A stretch of 21,914 nt of DNA from a virus. The DNA is taken from the IMG/VR virus record IMGVR_UViG_3300027976_001848, positions 1 through 21,914 of that record, one strand, 5' to 3'. How positions within the stretch are numbered: position 1 is the stretch's first letter; the number at the start of each line of letters is the position of its first letter. This document shows positions 13,694-20,500 of the stretch, in pieces. Both the position numbers and the translations under genes were made by a program. The notes beneath the pieces are model-generated. The model was not told the origin of the DNA, ran no database searches, and saw only the letters and a list, made by a program, of their open reading frames with translations.

Positions 13694-14035
13694 TCACTCA
13701 ACACGTCTTTGAGCGCCGGGCGGCCGGGGCGGGGCTGGCGTTGATCTTCCCTCAACAAACTGTGACCCCGGCCACACGGATTGGCTGGTGCCATCCGTCG
13801 CAGGGCTACCTGACGGCATCTCTTCTTCAAGCCGTTTCAGTAAAACATCGACAGGTTCCCCGGTGATGGAACCGTAAATCGCTACTGCTCCGGCAACCCA
13901 TCCAGACAGTCGGTTGCGTTCATCATCTCTAGCGGTTACAGCTTCACGCCATGCTGAGCGGATGCGTGCAAGCGCAGCAGACCCGTCAGGTTTCTTCCCA
14001 CGGTTCTGCTTGTGCCGTGAGCTTTCGATACTCAA
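13694..14035 (-). CDS. Hypothetical protein with unusual start, follows WhiB
   Basis: I do not recognise this protein. Its conserved-looking core is PDGSAALARIRSAWREAVTA, DDERNRLSGWVAGAVAIYG and a helix EPVDVLLKRLEEEMP; the C-terminus is a disordered Pro/Gly/Arg tail. The start is unclear: the only ATG in frame (14140) lies 155 bases inside the WhiB gene, in its conserved region. TTG at 14035 still overlaps by 50 bases but has AAAGGA about 15 bases upstream; a CTG at 14047 has that same site at ideal spacing. The TTG is used here. It is 113 aa in this form. Its role next to WhiB and the capsid promoter is unknown. Confidence 0.45.
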   Translation of the reverse strand: MSIESSRHKQNRGKKPDGSAALARIRSAWREAVTARDDERNRLSGWVAGAVAIYGSITGEPVDVLLKRLEEEMPSGSPATDGTSQSVWPGSQFVEGRSTPAPPRPPGAQRRVE

Positions 14036-14324
14036 TACGATTTTCAGTTTGTATCCTTTCTCGTGCTGAGCGTTTTGCTGCCCGACGCATCTCTTTTCTT
14101 TGTCTCCCAGAAGTCCCGCCGTACACCCCGTCGTCCTCATCTATGTTCGCAGTCAAACATTCCTGTTGGACCTCACATTGCACACAGAACTGTTTGGCTC
14201 TTACAACATCTTGATACTGGCCTTGTTTTGGAAAGAACATACTAGGGGGTTTCCCCCGGCAACGTGCTTGGAGTTTCCAGTCATCCGGTTCTTTTACGAT
14301 GTGCTGAGGATAACAAAAGTTCAC
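13986..14324 (-). CDS. WhiB-family Fe-S transcription regulator
   Basis: A 112-aa WhiB-like protein. DWKLQARCRG carries the first cysteine (Cys22), then FCVQCEVQQECL supplies Cys47, Cys50 and Cys56 in the C-x2-C-x5-C spacing. The turn motif DDGVYGGTSGRQR (G-V-Y-G-G at 66-70) is the WhiB signature, followed by a basic Arg/Lys-rich tail for DNA contact. Such proteins bind a 4Fe-4S cluster and sigma factor; phage copies can reprogram host transcription. Start is GTG; ATG in another frame overlaps it as ATGTGA, and no strong ribosome site is seen, so leaderless translation is possible. It is divergent from the plus-strand structural arm and probably controls one or both arms. Confidence 0.93.
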   Translation of the reverse strand: MNFCYPQHIVKEPDDWKLQARCRGKPPSMFFPKQGQYQDVVRAKQFCVQCEVQQECLTANIDEDDGVYGGTSGRQRKEMRRAAKRSARERIQTENRIEYRKLTAQAEPWEET

Positions 14325-14385
14325 ATGGATGTTTCACTCATCGCTATCTAAATTTTGTTACATACCTTCGTCCATCTTGGGCCGT
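14325..14385. promoter_or_regulatory. Divergent intergenic region between the two arms
   Basis: This 61-base gap separates WhiB (minus) from the plus-strand structural arm, so both promoters must lie here or in coding sequence. It is A/T-rich in the middle (TCTAAATTTTGTTACAT, 14347-14363). TAGATA on the minus strand and TTGTTA on the plus strand resemble promoter hexamers, but no full -35/-10 pair at good spacing is evident. A mini frame MSETSM ends on the WhiB start. Confidence 0.35.
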
Positions 14386-14637
14386 ATGCTCAAATATATG
14401 CACGATGCACTAGAAGCGAAGAAAGATATGACTGCTTTAATGGCAGCAGTGTTGCTAAAAGATTGGGAGGGTCTTCTTCACTTGATCGGCGGTTTGAGTG
14501 AGAAGGAATCTAAGGCCGTCATAGTTTCGCTAACTGGGTTACTTGGTCAACTGGTATTTAACTTTGCCGCACATTCAGATGTTGACCCATTGGAGTTTTG
14601 GTTAGAAGCAATGGAAGGCACCCACTCAGAAGAATGA
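14386..14637 (+). CDS. Small helical hypothetical protein
   Basis: An 83-aa, mostly alpha-helical protein that opens the plus-strand arm: MLKYMHDALEAKKDMTALMA, DWEGLLHLIGGLSEKESKAV and GLLGQLVFNFAAHSDVDPLE. The amphipathic pattern and lack of a signal suggest a soluble helical bundle. The frame extends to 14329, but ATG at 14386 avoids overlap with WhiB; ATG at 14398 is also possible. No strong ribosome site is visible. I do not recognise it; it may be regulatory or an accessory of head-tail joining. Confidence 0.6.
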   Translation: MLKYMHDALEAKKDMTALMAAVLLKDWEGLLHLIGGLSEKESKAVIVSLTGLLGQLVFNFAAHSDVDPLEFWLEAMEGTHSEE

Positions 14638-14662
14638 GCGATGCAGCATGTAAGCTGAAATT

Positions 14663-15823
14663 GTGGCAGCGCCTCCTCCCCCCCCTTGTACTCAGTGGAC
14701 AACTGATGAGCAGGTTCGCGCCTGCTGCACGGGCCTAGACCCCGCGTTCGACCTGACTGAAGCAATCCAGTTCGCGTCAGAGATTCTGTTTAGATTGTCC
14801 GGGCGACGCTGGCCCGGAGAATGCACTCGCACAGTTTTTCCATGCGCCGGAGACAACTGCGGTTGCAACGCTGACACATGGTCTTGGTTTGCTTCATCCG
14901 GTTGGGGTTGGGCGTACGCTGGTTACCCTTCGTTGCCGTACATGGTCGCGGGCGGATGGGTCAACAAATGGCAGGGATGCCGTGGGGTTTGCCACTTGGA
15001 TTGTGTTGATCTTCCCGGTACGGTTGATGAGGTTACCGAGGTTTTGATTGATGGTGTGGTTTTAGACCCGTCGGCCTACAAGGTTGAGGCTTACAGGCGT
15101 GTGTGTCGCGTGGATGGCGGCCACTGGCCATGCTCTAATGATCTAGGCGCTGAGCAGTGCGCTCCGGGCGGCAACCAAGACCTTGGTATGAGCTTCACGG
15201 TTGACGCGACCGGCGGCTCTTGGATTCTCAGCATGGCCGATCCGGGTGGCGGTAGTACTGCTATCAGCGTCCCTTACGATGCTTCTGCTGCTGCGCTCTC
15301 AGCGCTAATCGAAGCGGCGGTTGGTGTTGGATCTGTTGTGGTTTCGGGCGGGCCGGGCGATGCCGGGGGAACTAACCCTTACTTAGTGCTATTTGATCCG
15401 GTGGTTATCGGTTACGTCCCGTCGGTTACCAGCACGTTTGGAGCGCTAATCGGAGGAACAGCACCTTCCTCGCAGACTATTTATCAGACAGGTTGCCTTG
15501 CTGGCACTGGAACATGGTCAATCACTTATGTTCAAGGATCACCACCCCCGCCGGGTGGGCAGATGGCAGCAGCAATCTTCGCTTGCCAGATCGCACTGAA
15601 CCAGTGTGGTGGCGATGGGTGCATACTCCCGCAACGGCTGAAACAAATCACTCGTGAAGGCGTTTCAATGGAGTTTGCAGACCCGCTGGTATTCCTCGAT
15701 AAGGGCCAAGTGGGGATTTATGAGGTTGACCTCTGGGTTAAGTCTGTTAATCCGGCTGGTCTGCAAAGAAGGGCAGCGGTATATCGGGCTGATGAGAAAA
15801 AGCGTCCGACGACGTGGACGTGA
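14663..15823 (+). CDS. Head-to-tail adaptor with inserted beta domain
   Basis: A 386-aa virion connector. The first part (FDLTEAIQFASEILFRLSGR, RWPGECTRTVFPC) and last part (YVQGSPPPPGGQMAAAIFAC, LPQRLKQITREGVSMEF, VGIYEVDLWVKSVNP) match the actinophage adaptor that binds the portal. Between them, residues about 172-268 are an inserted domain (MSFTVDATGGSWILSMADPG, ISVPYDASAAALSALIEAAV, VVVSGGPGD) homologous to the insert in the minus-strand virion protein at 8207-9460. There are 17 cysteines, many near the N-terminus, suggesting disulfides or metal binding. Start is GTG after a weak ribosome site; the N-terminus is a run of five prolines encoded by a C-rich tract. Confidence 0.82.
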   Translation: MAAPPPPPCTQWTTDEQVRACCTGLDPAFDLTEAIQFASEILFRLSGRRWPGECTRTVFPCAGDNCGCNADTWSWFASSGWGWAYAGYPSLPYMVAGGWVNKWQGCRGVCHLDCVDLPGTVDEVTEVLIDGVVLDPSAYKVEAYRRVCRVDGGHWPCSNDLGAEQCAPGGNQDLGMSFTVDATGGSWILSMADPGGGSTAISVPYDASAAALSALIEAAVGVGSVVVSGGPGDAGGTNPYLVLFDPVVIGYVPSVTSTFGALIGGTAPSSQTIYQTGCLAGTGTWSITYVQGSPPPPGGQMAAAIFACQIALNQCGGDGCILPQRLKQITREGVSMEFADPLVFLDKGQVGIYEVDLWVKSVNPAGLQRRAAVYRADEKKRPTTWT

Positions 15824-15826
15824 CTC

Positions 15827-16363
15827 GTGGCTTGTGACCTTACTGACCCGTCGTATCTTAATGAAGTCCTTCAGCTTGTTGTAGATGACCTGTGTGTCGC
15901 CTTGGGAGAATGCACTGTTGCAGGCGCTCCCAGATCTTGTTTCATTTCTTGGACAACGCCACCTGATGACTGCTGCGACTTTCTGGCAGTGTGGATGGAA
16001 GAGATTTTGCCAACAGTAAAGTTCCCGTCAGCAAATACTTCTGACCCCTTCCAGTGTGGTGTCTCACGAATGATGAGAGTGAAGGCCCGACTTGTCCGTC
16101 CTTGCTGGCCGGTTGTGAGGGATAATGCCAAGTCCCCATTTCCGCCAACCCCAGACATGCAAGCGGCATCTGAGGCTTTACTGATCGACGCTAATGTTGT
16201 CTGGTGCAGGCTTGTATCAGCATTTAATAACAACTTTTACAATGTCAACCAAAACGGTTGCCTTATGGCAATGATGGGAACTCTGAAACCCGATCCACCA
16301 AGAGGTGGATGTGCGGGATTCACTGCAACATGGCTCATGGAATTAGATAGCTGTCGCTGCTAA
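15827..16363 (+). CDS. Cys-rich neck (head-tail connector) protein
   Basis: A 178-aa protein with 13 cysteines, including DDCCDF, VSRMMRVKARLVRPCWPV, GGCAGFTATWLMELDSCRC. The pattern of a D-C-C segment, a strand ending R-P-C-x-P, a Pro-rich loop (FPPTPDMQAASEA) and a Cys-Arg-Cys tail fits small neck proteins found after the adaptor in actinophages. Whether it is the stopper or another connector cannot be decided from sequence alone. Start is GTG three bases after the adaptor stop, without a clear ribosome site. The stop overlaps the next start as TAATG. Confidence 0.75.
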   Translation: MACDLTDPSYLNEVLQLVVDDLCVALGECTVAGAPRSCFISWTTPPDDCCDFLAVWMEEILPTVKFPSANTSDPFQCGVSRMMRVKARLVRPCWPVVRDNAKSPFPPTPDMQAASEALLIDANVVWCRLVSAFNNNFYNVNQNGCLMAMMGTLKPDPPRGGCAGFTATWLMELDSCRC

Positions 16364-16770
16364 TGGCTGGTTTCATTCCGAACCCAGCGGGCCTAGCTGA
16401 ACTCCTTCAGTCTCCAACGGGTGCGGTCGGCATCTACATTTCTGCTCTGACTAAATCGGTAGAAGAACTAGCACAGGCGACATGTCCTACTGTGAGCGGT
16501 AGTTTGCGCGACTCAATCCAGTCGATTGTCACATCCCCACCCATCCGTGGCGAAGTGCGAGCGGGTGGGGATTCCGCACCATACGTCCTCGCAGTCCATG
16601 AAGGCTCTTTACCCCATGAGATTCTTCCAGTAAATGCCCCAATGCTCGTATTCCCTGACAGGGTAACAGGCGTCCTTCAGTACAGGTTGCGGGTATGGCA
16701 TCCGGGGACCAAATACCCACAGCCGTTTCTTTGGGACTCTCTGAAAACGGTTATTGCTGCAAAAGCGTGA
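16363..16770 (+). CDS. HK97 gp10-like neck/tail-terminator protein
   Basis: A 135-aa protein of the HK97 gp10 type. It has SGSLRDSIQSIVTSPPIRGE, then SAPYVLAVHEGSLPHEILPV, NAPMLVFPDRVTGVLQYRLR and the ending VWHPGTKYPQPFLWDSLKTV. The PH-x-I-x-P ... L-x-F ... HPG-T-K-x-x-PFL arrangement is diagnostic of gp10-like neck proteins. It probably joins the head connector to the tail. The start overlaps the preceding stop as TAATG, so it is translationally coupled. It is the usual length for the family. Confidence 0.88.
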   Translation: MAGFIPNPAGLAELLQSPTGAVGIYISALTKSVEELAQATCPTVSGSLRDSIQSIVTSPPIRGEVRAGGDSAPYVLAVHEGSLPHEILPVNAPMLVFPDRVTGVLQYRLRVWHPGTKYPQPFLWDSLKTVIAAKA

Positions 16771-16773
16771 TTA

Positions 16774-16806
16774 TTGCAGGCGTCCTGTTGTGCACTGTAG
16801 TACAAT
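16774..16806 (+). promoter_or_regulatory. Possible promoter before the tail assembly chaperone
   Basis: The 66-base gap before the chaperone contains TTGCAG (16774-16779) and TAGTAC (16798-16803) with an 18-base spacer, and a partly symmetric TTGT...ACAA (16789-16806). A good ribosome site (GAAAGGTG) follows just before the ATG at 16837. The -10 is weak, so readthrough from the neck genes is equally possible. Confidence 0.3.
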
Positions 16807-16836
16807 CCTCTCAACATAACGATTGAAAGGTGACGT

Positions 16837-17187
16837 ATGTCAGATACAACAGCAGTTGCTCCGATTGACCAGATTGAAGCTTTAGCCGCTGAAGCAGAGA
16901 AGAAGTCAGAGTCGATCAACGTGCGAGAAGAAACCTTTACGCTTGCTTCGCAGATTCCTGCGATTGTGATGTTGAAACTAACTGCTGCCGGGGATTCCAA
17001 AACCTCCCCATCACGGCAGATGGGTGCGATCCTCGACTTCTTGAACCACGCATTCATCTCTGACGATCGTGAGCGTTTCATGAACTTCCTAGAAGAAGCT
17101 GACCCGATCATAGATTTTGATGAATTAAATAAGATTCTTGAAGCTGCGACAGAGGTGATCGCCGCGCGCCCTACAGAGCAGTCGTAG
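16837..17187 (+). CDS. Tail assembly chaperone gpG
   Basis: A 116-aa helical, acidic protein just before the tape-measure gene, the usual place of gpG-type chaperones. It has a short Ala/Glu-rich N-terminus, a strand-like ETFTLASQIPAIVMLKLTAA and the helical GAILDFLNHAFISDDRERFM. It is expected to bind the tape-measure protein and keep it soluble during tail assembly, but is not in the mature virion. A good ribosome site (GAAAGGTG) precedes the ATG. A second open frame overlaps its end in the -1 frame and continues to the tape-measure gene, which is the classical gpG/gpGT layout. Confidence 0.88.
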   Translation: MSDTTAVAPIDQIEALAAEAEKKSESINVREETFTLASQIPAIVMLKLTAAGDSKTSPSRQMGAILDFLNHAFISDDRERFMNFLEEADPIIDFDELNKILEAATEVIAARPTEQS

Positions 17188-17519
17188 TCCTCAGTTCGTG
17201 GTGCAGTTACAATGCACTTGAGGTTGACGGCTGGCTCGTCGGGTCCGGTAGGCGTTTAGCAGAACTCTCCCTTGTGGAGATGTTGAACTTTGTTTATTCG
17301 CGTCTCGTGCAGGATGCTGATGAAGAAGGTCGCAAAAAAGTTGATCTTGCTCTCGCTGGACGATTAGGCGCTCATGGTGGTGAGATCATTGATGACCCGA
17401 TGCTTCCAGCTTCTATGCAGGGCATGGAGGCTCCTTCATGGTGGAATAGTGACCATGATGCTTTCGCAGATCAGCACACTTTTGATAACTCCGACACAAC
17501 CTTTCATGGGGTGACCTGA
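17142..17519 (+). CDS. gpGT extension of tail chaperone, -1 frame
   Basis: This frame is open from 17142 to a TGA at 17519 and is in the -1 frame relative to gpG, which stops at 17187. It has no good ATG; only a GTG at 17274 could start it separately. The protein reads YRAVVLSSWCSYNALEVDGW then RRLAELSLVEMLNFVYSRLV and ends in an acidic tail, the pattern expected of a T domain. A shift must occur within 17142-17187. A CCT codon (17170-17172) can slip back to CCC, but no canonical slippery heptamer is visible. A GTGCA/TGCAC hairpin (17201-17217) lies about 28 bases downstream. The stop overlaps the tape-measure start as TGATG. Confidence 0.8.
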   Translation, partial: SCDRGDRRAPYRAVVVLSSWCSYNALEVDGWLVGSGRRLAELSLVEMLNFVYSRLVQDADEEGRKKVDLALAGRLGAHGGEIIDDPMLPASMQGMEAPSWWNSDHDAFADQHTFDNSDTTFHGVT

Positions 17520-20500
17520 TGCCACAAATTGTTGGTACAGCAGTCATCGAGATCGTTGGTGACGCCTCAGCGTTCAACGCAACCCTTGCAGGTTTGGGTT
17601 CTAAAACTTCGGCTGCGATGGCTACAGGCATCGGTGGTTCTGCTGCATTAGCTGGTGGTCTTGGCAAAGTTTCGTCAAGTTTCACAGGTTTGGGAGCATC
17701 CGCTACAAGCATGGGTAAAGCCCTTGGCGGGTTTACTGTTGCGGCGGCCCTATTCGGCGTTCTAGGTGTCAAAGCTGTATATGACTTTGATACTTCGATG
17801 CGTCGCGTTGGTGCTGTTCTTGGGGCAAACAGGGAAGAGTTTGACAAACTCGATGCCGTTGCGCAGAAACTCGGTAGAGATACAGAGTTCACTGCCGCTC
17901 AAGCAGCGGACGGAATGGTAAAACTTGCTACAGCGGGCTTTAGCACTAACGAAATTCTTCAAGCCATTCCCGGTACGTTGCGGCTTGCTTCTGCTGGCCA
18001 ATTCGGTTTAGCTGAAGCAACGGGGATTGCTGCTGACACGCTGCGCTCGTTTGGGATGGTCGCAAGTGAAGTCGGTCGCGTCAATGACGTACTTGCTAAC
18101 ACTTTCGTAAGCAGCAACACAACGTTGCTTGATCTTGCTTACGCAATGAAATACGTGGCACCCGTTGCGGAAGCTTCAGGAGTTTCTTTCGAGGAAACAA
18201 CAGCAGCGTTGGGCCTTCTAGCCAATGCTGGACTGAAGGCTTCGCTAGGCGGTACTGCTCTTCGTGGCGCAATAGTCAAGCTGGAGAAACCGACAAAGCA
18301 GGGTGCTGAAGTCATTGACAGGCTTGGCATAGTAACCAAGGACTCTGCTGGGAAACTTCTACCACTTGAGAACATCATCGGTCAGTTAGAAAAAACGTCA
18401 TTTAGTACTGCTGACGCAATCACCGTCTTCGGGCAGCGCGCCGGTCCGGGCTTCTTGTCACTTGTAAGCGTCGGTTCTGAAGCTCTGCGCGAACTGACTC
18501 AGGCTAACAAGGAGGCCGGTAATGAGCTTAAGACCGCAACCAAGGAATTAGGATTAAATAAGGATCAGCAAGATAACTTACGATTTGCGTTCTTAAAGTC
18601 ATACGACACGGTTTCTAAGTTCAAGTTCAACATTGACGACACAACCTCAGTGCTAGCTGCGTTCGTCAAGCGTGGATTTAATGCGCAGCAAGCTCAGGAG
18701 AAGCTTGAAAAAGCAATGTCAGCGACAAAGAACAATGCAATTCTGCCGCTGATCGGTGCAACTCGTAGACTCAATGGCACGTTAGTTGACGCTGATGGCG
18801 ACGTTTTAAGCTTTCAATCGGTACTGAGGCTGCTTGAAGGTGCCGGGCTGACTTCGGCTCAAGCCTTAGACCTGTTCGGAGAATCTGGCGCTGCGTTGTT
18901 TGAGACGATGAAACTCCCGGCAAAGGAGATTTCTAATCTCAGCGATAAAATGGCGAATAGTGGGACCGCTGCTGAGATCGCAGCTAAACAGATGGAAGGT
19001 GTTAAGGGTGGACTCAAGAGGTTCACGTCATCCCTGCAAGGTATAGCTATCGTTGCTTTTGGCGGCAAAGACGGCATCATTAACAAACTTGCAGATGCCG
19101 CCGATGCTGTTGCAAGGTTCATGAACCGCATGATGGAGCAATCCCCCGGAGCGATAAAAGCAATCGTTGGGATTGTCTTCGCTCTAGGTGGCCTTGGTCT
19201 GGGTTTGAGAATTATGGGTAGCCTTCTCAAGGCATTCGGAGGACTCGTCAAGGTATTTCAGGTGCTCGCAACGAATCCCGCCATCCTCGGGTTCATTATA
19301 CTTGCTGGCGTACTGATCGGCGCTTACAAGTCGTCCGAGGACTTTCGTACCTCACTCAGAAGTCTCTTCGATCAAGTCAAGGAATTATTCAATGCAATAG
19401 GCGACTTGCTCTCACCTGCAATAGGCGCGGCAGGTGATGCCATGCAGGGTGCCAAAGATAAGACATCCGCTTTAAGCGATGCATTCAAGATTGTTGGCGA
19501 TACCATTTCTGACGTTATCAAGAAGATAGAGGTCAAGATATTTCAATTTAGGCTTGAAATGCAGAAGCTAACTCCTCAGCAAATTGAAACCATTAGAACA
19601 GCCTTTGATAATGCGAAGGATGCAATCAAGAAGTTCCTAATTGTTGCCGGTGGGCTTGCTGCGAGTTGGGCCGTAATCAGTGCCGTAATCTTTACTGTCA
19701 GTGTGATAATTGGAGCACTTACTACTCTATTCGGTTTTCTGTCTAGTCCCATCGTTCTGACAGTCGCTGCTATTGCTGGACTTATATTTGCCTTCAAGAC
19801 TCTATATGAACGTAGTGCGCCATTACGAGACTTTATTCAGGGTCTCAGCGACAAGTTTAAGGAGTTCACTACTGGCATAACTGTAGGTAAGGATCTTATC
19901 AAGGAAGGTATTACTCCGATAGAAAACTTTGGTGTCTCAATACGCGGTGCCTACGACACGATTATAGATAAGTTCCAAGAGTTCGCAACTGGTATTAGCA
20001 ATGGCAAGGACTTGATTAGGGAGGGAATAACACCACTAGAGGATTTTGGTGCTGCAATCCGCATAGTCTTCGACGCAGTCAAAGACATAACATTTACAGC
20101 AGTAATTGAAGGATTTAAGACCATAAAACAGCTCATTGAGGGTGACTTTGAGGGGGCATCTAAAACTGCTAGAGATGCTTTAGACATTCTCTATGACAAG
20201 ATCAGGGATCTACCTAGAGTCATCGGGGAAGTTGTATCTCAGGCTTTTGATTTTCTCGGAAATCTATCTGATAGTGGAGCACGTGTAACTGACTCGATCT
20301 ATACAACGCTTATTGGAGCAATATCTAATGTTCCGTCACTCCAACCGTACATAGAGAATTTGATTGACCCATTCGCCAAGGGAATTTTTAGCGCAATAAA
20401 AGCTAGCTTCGACAATTTCAGCGGCATAAGCGACATTATCAGTGGGATATTTACTCTTGATCCCGTAAAGATACAAGAGGGCATAGACAAGTCATTTGAG

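Noticed and set aside
14663-14700. C-rich tract as a phase-variation switch in the adaptor
   Set aside because: The run is short, encodes prolines in the correct frame and there is no evidence of length variation.
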